Part shown: positions 53,995 through 63,000 of the stretch, piece by piece
Numbering within the stretch: the stretch's first letter is position 1
Layout of the letters: every line of letters begins with the position of its first letter
Source of the DNA: Affinirhizobium lemnae
Lineage (GTDB): Bacteria > Pseudomonadota > Alphaproteobacteria > Rhizobiales > Rhizobiaceae
Direction: 5' to 3'
NCBI RefSeq assembly: GCF_022968395.1
Contig: NZ_JALJQZ010000001.1
Coordinates: 62,001 to 126,000, forward strand
DNA: 64,000 nt
Made by a program: the position numbers and the translations under genes
The notes under the pieces: model-generated
Told to the model about the DNA's origin: nothing
Database searches by the model: none
Seen by the model: the letters and a program-made list of their open reading frames with translations, nothing else

Positions 53995-55038
53995 TTATGC
54001 GGCCGCCGGTGCCTCACCTGCTGGCGCGGCTTCCTTGAGCTGAATCTGGCCCGCATTGGCCAGACGAATGGCTTCTTGCGCCACAGCGCGCCGTGCAATA
54101 GCCACCTCGCGCGGATTGATGGCCGCGTTTGTCGCACCGAGATCGGCTTCGATCATGCGGCGCTGGCGAGGGCTTATCGCCGAAAGCACACATTCCTTGA
54201 TCTCTGTCGGAGCGCCACGCAGCGCCATTGTCAGGATATCGCCGGCAATGTCGTTCAGCAGCATCACGCGGCTGCGCTGAGGCATGGCAAGCAGATCCTC
54301 GAACAGGAAGATCTTTGGACGTACCTTGTTGACCGATTCTTTGCTGATTGTCTCCAGAGACGTGAGCAAATTGTCGACCTGTGGCTTTTCCAACTCGTTC
54401 ATGAGTTCCGCCACCTTGTTGGAGCCGTTCGAGTTGCGCTCGGCTTCGATCAGCTGGATCAGCTCGATGACGCGGTTCTCGATGATCTGCGCCGCCTTCG
54501 GGCTCACATCCTTCATGTTGACCGTACGGTTCATGATGTCGGCGCGCTGGGCGTCGGGAAGCTGCATCAGGAGCTTCGCACCAAAGGACGAGGGCAGCAT
54601 GGAGAGGATGTAGGCGATGGTCTGAGGATGTTCCTTCAGCATGAAGCGACCGACAAAAGCCGGGTCGGCATCCTGCAGGCGGTCCCAGATCGATGTTTCG
54701 TAAGCCTGGAAGGCGGTACGGCGGCCAAGCAGCCCGTCCACTTCTTCCGGTGTCAGGCCCTCTTCGAGGATGCTTTCGATGGCGCGTGCGTTGTCCATGA
54801 GACCCGCACCTTCGGTGAACAGGTCCTCAAATTCATTGACCAGCTGCAAAAGTTCATCCGGCGGAATTTCGCGCAGGGTCTGCGCAGCTGCAATGATTGT
54901 TTGCAGCTCGCTCTGGGTAAAAAACTTCAACAGCTTGCCAGCAACCCCCTTGCCCATCGCAAGAAGGACGGCGGCGGCCTTTTCAGCTTGGGATAACGGT
55001 TTCTTGGAGACTGGGCCTCCGAAATCGTCAAAGTCCAT
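53995..55038 (-). CDS. fliG: Flagellar motor switch protein FliG
   Basis: A 347-residue C-ring protein connecting FliF with FliM and MotA. The N-terminal part (SQAEKAAAVLLAMGKGVAGK) binds FliF; the middle EHPQTIAYILSMLPSSFGAK is the family signature; the C-terminal torque helix carries charged residues (SPRQRRMIEADLGAT). Either of two adjacent ATGs (55041 or 55038) can be the start. It lies between fliN and flhB in the operon. Confidence 0.95.
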   Translation of the reverse strand: MDFDDFGGPVSKKPLSQAEKAAAVLLAMGKGVAGKLLKFFTQSELQTIIAAAQTLREIPPDELLQLVNEFEDLFTEGAGLMDNARAIESILEEGLTPEEVDGLLGRRTAFQAYETSIWDRLQDADPAFVGRFMLKEHPQTIAYILSMLPSSFGAKLLMQLPDAQRADIMNRTVNMKDVSPKAAQIIENRVIELIQLIEAERNSNGSNKVAELMNELEKPQVDNLLTSLETISKESVNKVRPKIFLFEDLLAMPQRSRVMLLNDIAGDILTMALRGAPTEIKECVLSAISPRQRRMIEADLGATNAAINPREVAIARRAVAQEAIRLANAGQIQLKEAAPAGEAPAAA

Positions 55039-55068
55039 CATGGTCTTCCCTCACTGTCCCTCATGGGA

Positions 55069-55647
55069 TCAGACTTTGTTTGTACTCAACACTTCCGTTA
55101 GCTTGACGCCGAACCGTGTGTCGTCATTTTCGAGCACTGTGATCTCACCCTTGGCAATCCTGCGGCCATTGACGGTGATCTCGACCGGTTCTCCGATCTT
55201 CTTGTCCAGCGCGATAATGGCGCCTTCCTCAAGACCCATAAGCCCCGAAACTTGCATCTTGCTTGTGCCCAGGACGATTTCGACCGTAATCGGAATATCC
55301 ATGATCAGGTCGAGGTTCGAATTGAGCGCGCTCCCTGGCTCCGGCATGGAGGAAGAAGCCGACGAGCCGAAGGACGCAGCTCCACCGAAGTCACCTCCGA
55401 GCGAGGCGCCACCGAAATCAGAACCGCCGCCGAAGTCGGAGCCACCAAAGGCAGTATCCGATCCAAGATCGGCACCGAACGGGGATTCGGAGGCCGATGC
55501 AGACATGCCGAAATCGTCACCGAGGCTGCCGGTTTCGTCAGCTTTCAGCACGCCGCGCAGATCGTCGATCGCCTGGTCCAGTTCCTTTTCGTCACTGGAA
55601 GGGGCGAACATATCGTCCGGATTGAAAGGTGTCTTATTCGTAGCCAT
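55069..55647 (-). CDS. fliN: Flagellar motor switch protein FliN
   Basis: A 192-residue C-ring protein. The C-terminal 80 residues are the SpoA domain ([40 protein letters not shown]). The N-terminal 110 residues are an acidic, low-complexity tail with repeated DFGG/SDFGG units at about 60-95. That makes it longer than E. coli FliN (137). The starting residues [14 protein letters not shown] resemble other rhizobial FliN. It lies 27 bases before fliG. Confidence 0.93.
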   Translation of the reverse strand: MATNKTPFNPDDMFAPSSDEKELDQAIDDLRGVLKADETGSLGDDFGMSASASESPFGADLGSDTAFGGSDFGGGSDFGGASLGGDFGGAASFGSSASSSMPEPGSALNSNLDLIMDIPITVEIVLGTSKMQVSGLMGLEEGAIIALDKKIGEPVEITVNGRRIAKGEITVLENDDTRFGVKLTEVLSTNKV

Positions 55648-55710
55648 GAATTGATTATTCCTGTTGAAACTTGCGTCAGGCTGCCCATGCTAAATTACCA
55701 ACTTGACGTG

Positions 55711-56658
55711 TCACTTCATGAGATGTCTCAGCAGCTCGTCTTCGGTGCTGATATTGTCCTTGACGCGCACGGTGTAGCGATCACCCGAGCGACCGAACTC
55801 ACACGCGTAGAGATCTTTTCCGTTGGCGCTGACATCGACCCGTACATCTCCCTTGTCTTCGAAGGCGATGACGTCGCCCGCCATCAGCTTGGAAATCGTT
55901 TTCAGCGTCAGCGATTGGAGACGGATCCGTGCCTGTAGCGTGATCTGCGAGCGACGTACCTGTTCGGCAATGCGATCAGCCCATTCCTGCTTTTGCTTTG
56001 AAAGCTGCGCCCGAGATTTCGGGGTCACGACCTTTGTCTTCAGGAGTGCCGTCTGCGGTATGATCAGAGCGATTTCAGATGAAACATTTCCGATCTCGAC
56101 GGCCATGCGGATAGTAGCGCCGAATTCAGGCTTCTCATCCTTGTCCGCTTCCGGTCTGGCGGCCGCGTTATAGGGGCGCTCCAGCATCGCTTCGAAACCA
56201 CCGGCTGCATTGACGCCCGAACGCAGAACATTCGCAATGCGCTCGAACACCATGGAGGCCAGATCGATTTCAATGTCCGAAAGGGGACGAGGATCCGGTT
56301 GAACGATGATGGCCGGATCTGCGCCCAGCATACGCTCCATCAATGCGATGACGAAGCTGTTGCCACAGGCGAGAACGAAGTTGGGGCACCAGTTGCGCAA
56401 GGATCCGTCAGCCAGGCATACGACATCGCCCAGCTGTGCGATAAGGTCCTGCATCAGGCCCGACTGGAAGCCGATATAGGAAACGTCGATGTGGATATTC
56501 GTCTCGCTGTGAAAGACATCCGGCAGAAATTCCGAATAGAGCTGGCCGAAATCGGCGGCAAGCTTTTCCACGGTCTTGTAGTCGCCCAATCCGCCGGTGA
56601 GCTTTGCAAGAAGCGCGAGATCCATACCGGAAGCCATGTCGTCGGTGCTCTTGGTCAT
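55711..56658 (-). CDS. fliM: Flagellar motor switch protein FliM
   Basis: A 315-residue C-ring protein that binds phosphorylated CheY2. It has a middle CheC-like domain (about 40-220) and a C-terminal SpoA domain (LTLKTISKLMAGDVIAFEDK). The usual N-terminal CheY-binding peptide (LSQxEID) is not obvious, as in other rhizobia whose FliM is divergent. It starts five bases after motA. Confidence 0.88.
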   Translation of the reverse strand: MTKSTDDMASGMDLALLAKLTGGLGDYKTVEKLAADFGQLYSEFLPDVFHSETNIHIDVSYIGFQSGLMQDLIAQLGDVVCLADGSLRNWCPNFVLACGNSFVIALMERMLGADPAIIVQPDPRPLSDIEIDLASMVFERIANVLRSGVNAAGGFEAMLERPYNAAARPEADKDEKPEFGATIRMAVEIGNVSSEIALIIPQTALLKTKVVTPKSRAQLSKQKQEWADRIAEQVRRSQITLQARIRLQSLTLKTISKLMAGDVIAFEDKGDVRVDVSANGKDLYACEFGRSGDRYTVRVKDNISTEDELLRHLMK

Positions 56659-56663
56659 CTGGG

Positions 56664-57542
56664 TCAGGCCGCCTTGCTTTCGCCGCCGCCACCCGGATTC
56701 ATCATTTCCTGCTCAACGGCGTCAATCGACGGACGCTCATAGCCGGAGATCGTCTTGCGACCATACTCAAGCGCGACCTGCGGAACCGAGCCATTCATGT
56801 AGGCAATCAGGGTCTGCTTCACGACGATGTAGAGGCGATGCTGCTTGGAACGCACGATCTTGATCTGGTTGCAAAGCGGTGCAACCATGCAATAGGACAG
56901 GAAGATGCCAAGCATGGTGCCGACGAGCGCTGCACCGATCAGGCCGCCGAGAACTTCCGGCGATTCGTTGATTTTGCCCATCGCCTTGATAACCCCGAGA
57001 ACAGCCGCGACGATACCGATCGCCGGAAACGCGTCACCCATGGTCGTCAGCGAATGGTAAGGCTTCATCTTGTCGTACAGGATGGTTTCGATTTCCTCGT
57101 CCATCAGCGCTTCGATCTCATGGCTTCGGGCATTGCCGATGATGATCAGACGAACATAGTCACAGATGAAGGAGGTCAGTTCCTTGTTCTTCAGAACTGT
57201 CGGAGCGGTTTGGAAGATCGAGGATTCTTCCGGGTTGTCGATGTGCGCTTCGATCTCGTTACGCGACTTGGTTCGAAGGTCGCGCATGAGAGAATATAGC
57301 ACACCCAGAACATCCAGGTAGTTGCGCTCCTTCGGAACCGCATACTTGAAAGCCTCTCCGATCGCCTTGCCCGAATCCTTCACAACCTTCATCGGGTTGG
57401 CCATGATGAAACTGCCGACTCCGGCACCGCCGATGATGACGAGCTCGAAGGGCTGGACAAGCACGTCCAGATGCCCGCCCATGGCCATGTAGCCGCCGAG
57501 AACGCAGCCCAATGTGACTATAAATCCGATTATGATGGTCAT
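56664..57542 (-). CDS. motA: Flagellar stator protein MotA
   Basis: A 292-residue inner membrane proton-channel subunit of the stator with four spans ([20 protein letters not shown] at the start; [39 protein letters not shown]) and a cytoplasmic loop with the charged region [20 protein letters not shown] that contacts FliG. It is the first gene of the leftward operon. No motB lies next to it; rhizobial motB is usually further on. Confidence 0.95.
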   Translation of the reverse strand: MTIIIGFIVTLGCVLGGYMAMGGHLDVLVQPFELVIIGGAGVGSFIMANPMKVVKDSGKAIGEAFKYAVPKERNYLDVLGVLYSLMRDLRTKSRNEIEAHIDNPEESSIFQTAPTVLKNKELTSFICDYVRLIIIGNARSHEIEALMDEEIETILYDKMKPYHSLTTMGDAFPAIGIVAAVLGVIKAMGKINESPEVLGGLIGAALVGTMLGIFLSYCMVAPLCNQIKIVRSKQHRLYIVVKQTLIAYMNGSVPQVALEYGRKTISGYERPSIDAVEQEMMNPGGGGESKAA

Positions 57543-57770
57543 CGTACACCTGCACCATGTTCGTATCAGGTTCCTGAATTACTGGCGCTGGCTTGCGTGA
57601 GGCTGGGTTTATAGCTGTTTAAGTAAATCGAAAAATTGCAGCGGCATGGAACAGCCTCGCACAAGTCTCTCTGCCTATGGATTGGCATGATCAGGGTTCC
57701 TTGTGGATCCCATACATTCGACCCCACCAGCGTGTCGGAAACATCTGAACCATTACGGAGCCAGAGACGA
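57543..57770. promoter_or_regulatory. Divergent promoter region between motA and flgF
   Basis: A 228-base gap from which both flagellar operons are read. It should hold Rem/VisNR-dependent class II promoters, but I could not identify a clear box by eye. GGAG precedes flgF. Confidence 0.6.
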
Positions 57771-58505
57771 ATGCAGTCCGGTTTGTATGTCGGTATTTCT
57801 TCACAGATCGCGCTTGAGCGCCGGTTGAACACGATCGCCGATAATATGGCGAACATGAACACGGTGGGCTTTCGAGCGACGGAAGTGAAATTCGACGAAG
57901 TGCTCAGCAAGACACGCAACGAACTCAACGCGAAGGTCGCCTTTGTCAGCCAGGGCAATGACTATCTGTCCACGCGTAGCGGCGGCCTGGATCGTACGGG
58001 CAACCCGCTGGATGTTGCGATCAAGGGCGATGCCTGGTTTGCAATCGACACCCCTCAGGGTCAGGTTCTGACGAAGGATGGACGATTCACGCTAAAGGAG
58101 ACGGGCGAGCTCGTCTCCAATATGGGCTACCCGGTGCTCGATGCCGGTGGTGCACCCATCCAGCTGGACCGTACCGCCGGCCCGCCCGTCATCGGCCCTG
58201 ATGGTCGCGTTACGCAGAATGACCGCCCTGTTGCCACGCTAGGAGTTTTCACCACGGATATTTCCAAGGGCTATCTGCGCTTTGAAAATGGTGGCGTAAT
58301 TCCCACGCAGGCGCCGCAGCCGGTGGTCGATCGGGTCGATGTTAGCGTTGTCCAGGGCTATCTTGAGCAATCCAACGTCAACGGCATCGGCCAGATGACC
58401 GAACTCATCCAGGTCAACCGCAGCTTCGAAGCCATTTCCTCGCTGATGCGCGATACGGAAACCAATTTCAGCGAAGCCATCAAGACCCTTGGCGGCTCGC
58501 GCTAA
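57771..58505 (+). CDS. flgF: Flagellar proximal rod protein FlgF
   Basis: A 244-residue rod protein. The N-terminal ISSQIALERRLNTIADNMAN helix and C-terminal EQSNVNGIGQMTELIQVNRS are the shared flagellar rod/hook domains. The ATG at 57771 follows GGAG and gives the standard length; an upstream in-frame start would add 45 residues. It leads the rightward operon, and fliI follows 21 bases later. Confidence 0.92.
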   Translation: MQSGLYVGISSQIALERRLNTIADNMANMNTVGFRATEVKFDEVLSKTRNELNAKVAFVSQGNDYLSTRSGGLDRTGNPLDVAIKGDAWFAIDTPQGQVLTKDGRFTLKETGELVSNMGYPVLDAGGAPIQLDRTAGPPVIGPDGRVTQNDRPVATLGVFTTDISKGYLRFENGGVIPTQAPQPVVDRVDVSVVQGYLEQSNVNGIGQMTELIQVNRSFEAISSLMRDTETNFSEAIKTLGGSR

Positions 58506-58526
58506 TTTCTCTGTGAAGGCTGAATC

Positions 58527-59912
58527 ATGAACGGCAAGCCTGTGGAACCAGTGCCGAATGGCAAGCTGAGCCAGATGGCGTCGCTCGTTCAGCGCTTTAC
58601 GAAGCCCGAGGTCGCCGTAGCCCCTGGTGGTCACGTGCGCACCATTGCAGCCGGTCATTACACAGTCTCTGGCCTTTCCAAACAGGTACGGCTCGGCGAA
58701 TTCGTCGCGCACCGCAGCAAGACCGGGATCCATCTGGGCGAAGTCGTCCGGGTTGAACCGGATCTGGTCTATGTCTGCCCCATCGAACCCGGTGAACCGA
58801 TCGGGATTGGTGACGTTGTTATCCGCAAGGGCGCTTTCCGCATTGCGCCGGACGACAGTTGGTGTGGCCGCACCATCAGTGCCTTGGGTGATCCCATCGA
58901 CGGGAAGGGCCCGCTGGTCAATGGACCGGGGAAACGGTCGATTTCCAACACAGCCCCACCATCCATGACGCGACAGCGTATCGAAGAAGGATTTCGAACC
59001 GGCGTGCGTGCCATCGACATCTTTTCTCCGCTGTGCCTTGGCCAGCGTCTCGGTATATTCGCCGGGTCGGGTGTCGGCAAATCGACGCTTCTTTCCATGA
59101 TTGCGCGCGCGGTGGCCTTCGACAAGGTCGTCATAGCGCTTGTTGGCGAGCGTGGGCGAGAAGTGCGCGAATTCATCGAAGACACGCTGGGCGACAACAT
59201 GGCGAAATCCATTGCTGTCGTTGCCACCAGTGACGAGAGCCCGATGCTGCGCAAGATGGCGCCGTTGGTCGGGATAACCATTGCGGAGCATTTTCGCGAT
59301 CGCGGCGAAAACGTGCTGTTCATCGCCGATAGTATCACCCGATTTGCGCATGCAATCCGAGAGGTCGCGGTCGCGTCCGGCGAGCCGCCCATCGCACGTG
59401 GCTATCCTGCCTCCGTGTTTACCGAACTACCGCGTCTGCTGGAGCGATCGGGTCCCGGACCGGAAGGAACAGGTACCATCACCGCCATCATTTCGATACT
59501 GGTGGATGGCGACAACCACAATGATCCGATTGCCGACTCTGCGCGCGGAATTCTGGATGGACACGTGGTGCTGGAGCGTAGCCTTGCCGAAGAGGGACGT
59601 TATCCGCCCATCAATCCCTTGTCGTCCATCTCGCGTCTGGCACGAAAGGCTTGGACTGGTGATCAGGAAAAGCTCGTTTCGAGGTTGAAATCCCTCATCC
59701 ATAAATTTGAGGAGACGCGGGATCTGCGACTGATCGGGGGGTACCGCGCCGGCAGTGACGCCGATCTCGACATGGCGATCAAGCAGGTTCCCATCATCTA
59801 CGACGTACTTAAGCAAGGTCCAGGAGATCCGCCGGCTGAGGATGCCTATGCGGATCTGGCAGGCGCCTTACGGGCCGGTGCAGGCCCCGGAAACCTGAGA
59901 CAAAGAGGTTGA
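58527..59912 (+). CDS. fliI: Flagellum-specific export ATPase FliI
   Basis: A 461-residue ATPase powering protein export, homologous to F1-beta. The Walker A motif is FAGSGVGKSTLLSMIA near residue 175, the Walker B region is NVLFIADSITRFAHAIREVA near residue 260, and the signature PAIARGYPASVF-like segment is IARGYPASVFTELPRLLERS near residue 288. It is followed two bases later by an uncharacterised gene. Confidence 0.96.
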   Translation: MNGKPVEPVPNGKLSQMASLVQRFTKPEVAVAPGGHVRTIAAGHYTVSGLSKQVRLGEFVAHRSKTGIHLGEVVRVEPDLVYVCPIEPGEPIGIGDVVIRKGAFRIAPDDSWCGRTISALGDPIDGKGPLVNGPGKRSISNTAPPSMTRQRIEEGFRTGVRAIDIFSPLCLGQRLGIFAGSGVGKSTLLSMIARAVAFDKVVIALVGERGREVREFIEDTLGDNMAKSIAVVATSDESPMLRKMAPLVGITIAEHFRDRGENVLFIADSITRFAHAIREVAVASGEPPIARGYPASVFTELPRLLERSGPGPEGTGTITAIISILVDGDNHNDPIADSARGILDGHVVLERSLAEEGRYPPINPLSSISRLARKAWTGDQEKLVSRLKSLIHKFEETRDLRLIGGYRAGSDADLDMAIKQVPIIYDVLKQGPGDPPAEDAYADLAGALRAGAGPGNLRQRG

Positions 59913-59914
59913 AC

Positions 59915-60484
59915 ATGCAGCAGGACAATGATGAAGAGATGAAGCCTTCGCGCACCCGTCGGCGATCTGGATCTTCCGGTGATCGCATGTTGGCTGGTGC
60001 CGGAATCCTTCTGGCAACCGCATCAGCGCTTTTCCCTTGGTACGTTTTCTTCAACGAGGACAAATTCGGGATTCGTGTCGAAACGATGGATCACACACGT
60101 GATCTGCCGGATACGCCAGCGCGCAACGTGTTCAGCGTATCGCCGCTGGCAATGATCGATAACACACCTTCGGACAAGCCCAAGGATCCTCTGGAGCCCA
60201 CCGACAATCTGACGACGGCGACGGTTGCCTCGCCTGACAAGACCGATGGGAATGAAGGGGCGGGGCTCATGCAGCCGCTGCCCGGCAAGAATACGTTCCG
60301 CCTCATGCATGTTGCCAATGGTCGGGCGCTGATTGAAGACAGCAAGGGCATGTACATGGTCCGCGTCGGCTCGATCCTGCCGGATAACAGCCGTCTAGCC
60401 ACCATCGAGCAGCGCGGCGGGCGCTGGGTGATCATAACCTCCACCGGTGAGGTGTTAAACGATCAGGCCTCGGGTAGTCCGTAA
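59915..60484 (+). CDS. Uncharacterised single-span protein in the flagellar operon
   Basis: A 189-residue protein with a basic N-terminus (KPSRTRRRSGSSGDR), one membrane span at about residues 26-44 (LAGAGILLATASALFPWYVF), a Pro/Asp/Thr-rich linker and a compact C-terminal domain (MYMVRVGSILPDNSRLATIE, QRGGRWVIITSTGEVL). It has no named family in my knowledge. It lies between fliI and flgB in rhizobia, the place of fliJ elsewhere, but does not resemble the coiled-coil FliJ. Confidence 0.8.
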   Translation: MQQDNDEEMKPSRTRRRSGSSGDRMLAGAGILLATASALFPWYVFFNEDKFGIRVETMDHTRDLPDTPARNVFSVSPLAMIDNTPSDKPKDPLEPTDNLTTATVASPDKTDGNEGAGLMQPLPGKNTFRLMHVANGRALIEDSKGMYMVRVGSILPDNSRLATIEQRGGRWVIITSTGEVLNDQASGSP

Positions 60485-60537
60485 GTCTGACGCAAGGATA
60501 TCAGCCTAGGCTTCAATTAGAAAATGGAGAGAAGCCT

Positions 60538-60930
60538 ATGCAACCCATTCAATTATTCGATCTGGCATCGCGTCAAGCGGAATGGCTTTCCATTCGCCAG
60601 CAGGTCGTTGCTGGCAACATCGCCAATGCAAACACGCCAGGTTACAAATCCAAGGACGTCACGCCCTTTTCTGCGGTGTTGAACGAGACCAACATCGCCA
60701 TGGCGCGCACCAATGCAGCGCACCTGTCGGGTCACTCCCTGGATAGTTCAATCGATGTGAACATCGAAGAAGAAGATCTCAATCAGGAAATCGGGGTCCA
60801 GGAGTCGGGAAACACCGTTTCCCTGGCCCAGGAACTTTCCAAGATGGGCGGAATCAAGCGGCAGTACGACATCGGAAATACGCTGGTTAAGTCCTTTCAC
60901 AGCATGATGCTGATGACAGTCAGGAGGTAA
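60538..60930 (+). CDS. flgB: Flagellar proximal rod protein FlgB
   Basis: A 130-residue rod protein with the N-terminal helix QQVVAGNIANANTPGYKSKD and the C-terminal helix YDIGNTLVKSFHSMMLMTV. GGAGAGA precedes the ATG. It starts 53 bases after the uncharacterised gene and flgC follows six bases later. Confidence 0.95.
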   Translation: MQPIQLFDLASRQAEWLSIRQQVVAGNIANANTPGYKSKDVTPFSAVLNETNIAMARTNAAHLSGHSLDSSIDVNIEEEDLNQEIGVQESGNTVSLAQELSKMGGIKRQYDIGNTLVKSFHSMMLMTVRR

Positions 60931-60936
60931 TGATCC

Positions 60937-61356
60937 ATGGATCCGCTAGCCGCATCGCTCAGGATTGCCGGTTCAGGTTTGGAAGCCCAATCTACCCGCT
61001 TGCGCATTGTTTCTGAAAACATTGCCAACTCCCGTACCACGGGCGATACGCCCGGTGCCGATCCGTATCGCCGCAAGACAATCACCTTCGGATCGGAACT
61101 GGATAAGCTGTCTGGTGCCCAGGTTGTCGACGTCAAGAAGCTCGGCGTCGACTCTTCGGATTTTCATGAGGAATACGATCCGGGCAATCCGGCCGCCGAT
61201 ACCAAGGGCATGGTGAAGATGCCCAATGTGAACGTGCTGATCGAAATGGCCGACCTTCGGGAATCCAATCGCAGCTATGACGCAAATCTGCAGACCATCA
61301 AGCAAACGCGCGAAATGATTTCATCCACTCTCGATCTTCTGAAGGGCTCGCAATGA
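60937..61356 (+). CDS. flgC: Flagellar proximal rod protein FlgC
   Basis: A 139-residue rod protein ([41 protein letters not shown]-terminal rod-helix). The spacing to flgB is six bases and it overlaps fliE by four bases. The length fits FlgC. Confidence 0.95.
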   Translation: MDPLAASLRIAGSGLEAQSTRLRIVSENIANSRTTGDTPGADPYRRKTITFGSELDKLSGAQVVDVKKLGVDSSDFHEEYDPGNPAADTKGMVKMPNVNVLIEMADLRESNRSYDANLQTIKQTREMISSTLDLLKGSQ

Positions 61357-61688
61357 TTAACGGCATCCAGAAAGTCGCCGGTCTCTCCATGACGCGAGAT
61401 CTCGGTGAGGTCACTTCCTCTTCAAGTGCTGCCTCTGCATTTGGCGCCGCCGGATCTGCAGCAAGCACGGGCGCCTCCTTTTCCGAAGTTCTCGGCAATA
61501 TGGCGGTCGATGCCGCCAACAGCCTGAAGAGCGCGGAAGCCATTTCCTTCGACGGAATTACCGGCAAGGCGAACACGCGCGAAGTCGTCGACGCAGTTCT
61601 GCAGGCGCAGCAGTCGCTGCAGACGGCCATCGCCTTCCGCGACAAGATCGTCAGTGCCTATCTCGACATCACCAAAATGCAAATCTAG
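61353..61688 (+). CDS. fliE: Flagellar hook-basal body protein FliE
   Basis: A 111-residue protein connecting the MS ring and rod, with an Ala/Ser-rich N-terminus and the family C-terminus ([34 protein letters not shown]). It is translated from an ATG overlapping the flgC stop. Confidence 0.92.
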   Translation: MINGIQKVAGLSMTRDLGEVTSSSSAASAFGAAGSAASTGASFSEVLGNMAVDAANSLKSAEAISFDGITGKANTREVVDAVLQAQQSLQTAIAFRDKIVSAYLDITKMQI

Positions 61689-61709
61689 CGGTTCAAGGAC
61701 ATCAGATCG

Positions 61710-62498
61710 ATGAGAGCACTTTCCGTCGCAGCGACGGGCATGGATGCCCAGCAGACCAACCTCGAGGTCATCGCGAACAACATCGCGAACATCAATACAA
61801 CCGGCTACAAGCGCGCCCGCGCGGAGTTCGCCGATTTGCTGTATCAAACCGAGCGGGCTGGCGGCGTTCCCAACCGGGCCAACCAGGCGATTGTTCCGGA
61901 AGGTGCAAACATCGGTCTGGGTGTGCAGACCGCCGCCGTGCGCAACATCTTCCAGCAGGGCGAACTGACGCAGACAGAGAACTCCCTCGACGTTGCCGTC
62001 ATCGGTCGCGGCTGGTTCCAGGTGCAGGCGCCTGATGGCTCGACCATGTACACCCGTGCAGGCGCATTCAATACCAATGCACAAGGCCAGCTTGTCACGA
62101 TTGATGGTTATGCGGTGATTCCCAACATCACCTTCCCGGCGGACGTGACGGAAACCGTAATCAACCGTTCCGGCGAAGTCAGCGTCCGCATCGGCAATGC
62201 CAACACCTTCACGCCCCTCGGTCAGTTGACCATGGCAAACTTCGTCAACGAAGCAGGCCTGAAGCCAATGGGCGACAACCTCTTCCAGCAGACGGCTGCT
62301 TCTGGTGAGGCCATTGTTGCGGCTCCCGATGATCCGGGCTTTGGCTACCTCAAGCAGGGCTACCTCGAATCCTCGAACGTCGATGCCGTGAAGGAAATCA
62401 CCAACCTGATCGCGGCACAACGTGCCTATGAAATGAACTCGAAGGTGATCACGACAGCAGACGAAATGGCGTCGATCGTCAGTAAGAACCTGAAGTAA
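61710..62498 (+). CDS. flgG: Flagellar distal rod protein FlgG
   Basis: A 262-residue rod protein, the standard length. Characteristic segments are [40 protein letters not shown] and the C-terminal [20 protein letters not shown]. It lies 21 bases after fliE and is followed by flgA. Confidence 0.96.
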   Translation: MRALSVAATGMDAQQTNLEVIANNIANINTTGYKRARAEFADLLYQTERAGGVPNRANQAIVPEGANIGLGVQTAAVRNIFQQGELTQTENSLDVAVIGRGWFQVQAPDGSTMYTRAGAFNTNAQGQLVTIDGYAVIPNITFPADVTETVINRSGEVSVRIGNANTFTPLGQLTMANFVNEAGLKPMGDNLFQQTAASGEAIVAAPDDPGFGYLKQGYLESSNVDAVKEITNLIAAQRAYEMNSKVITTADEMASIVSKNLK

Positions 62499-62517
62499 TC
62501 TTGAAGGGGTGGCAGAC

Positions 62518-63000
62518 ATGATGTTTCGCCGGAATAGCCGGAAGCGGGTCGGATTGCAGGGCATTGCCCTTGGTCTTCTTGCTGGTCTTTTGGCGCCGTC
62601 CGCCTACGCCGATATGGGCTATGCGGTCGTGCCGAAGCAGATCATCTATCCGGGTCAGGAAATCGATGCCGCCCAGCTTCAGGAAGTCGAAGTCACCAAT
62701 CCGAACCTTGCCGGCGGCTACGCCTCCGGTATCGACCAGGTCATGGGCAAGGTCAGCAACCGCACGCTGCTGCCGGGCCGCACCATCCAGCTCAGTGCCC
62801 TGCGTGAGCCCTACGCGGTCAAGCGCGGCGCGCCTGTCCGCCTCACCTTCAGCCTCGGCAACATGACGATCAGTGCAACAGGTACGCCTCTCGACAATGC
62901 AGCGGTCGGCGACGTCATCAAGGTTCGCAATCTGGATTCGGGTGTCACCGTTTCGGGAACGGTCATGGCGAATGGAACAGTGCAGGTGATGGCGAAATGA
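62518..63000 (+). CDS. flgA: Flagellar P-ring assembly chaperone FlgA
   Basis: A 160-residue periplasmic protein with a signal peptide to about residue 31 (LLAPSAYADM) and the SAF-like domain (YPGQEIDAAQLQEVEVTNPN; LLPGRTIQLSALREPYAVKR; VIKVRNLDSGVTVSGTVMAN). It helps assemble FlgI. AAGGGG lies nine bases before the ATG. Its stop overlaps the flgI start. Confidence 0.93.
   Translation: MMFRRNSRKRVGLQGIALGLLAGLLAPSAYADMGYAVVPKQIIYPGQEIDAAQLQEVEVTNPNLAGGYASGIDQVMGKVSNRTLLPGRTIQLSALREPYAVKRGAPVRLTFSLGNMTISATGTPLDNAAVGDVIKVRNLDSGVTVSGTVMANGTVQVMAK

Noticed and set aside
58239-59351. Open frame (370 codons) opposite flgF and fliI
   Set aside because: Antisense shadow; both sense genes are clear.
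61422-62564. Open frame (380 codons) opposite fliE and flgG
   Set aside because: It crosses several flagellar genes; no family resemblance.
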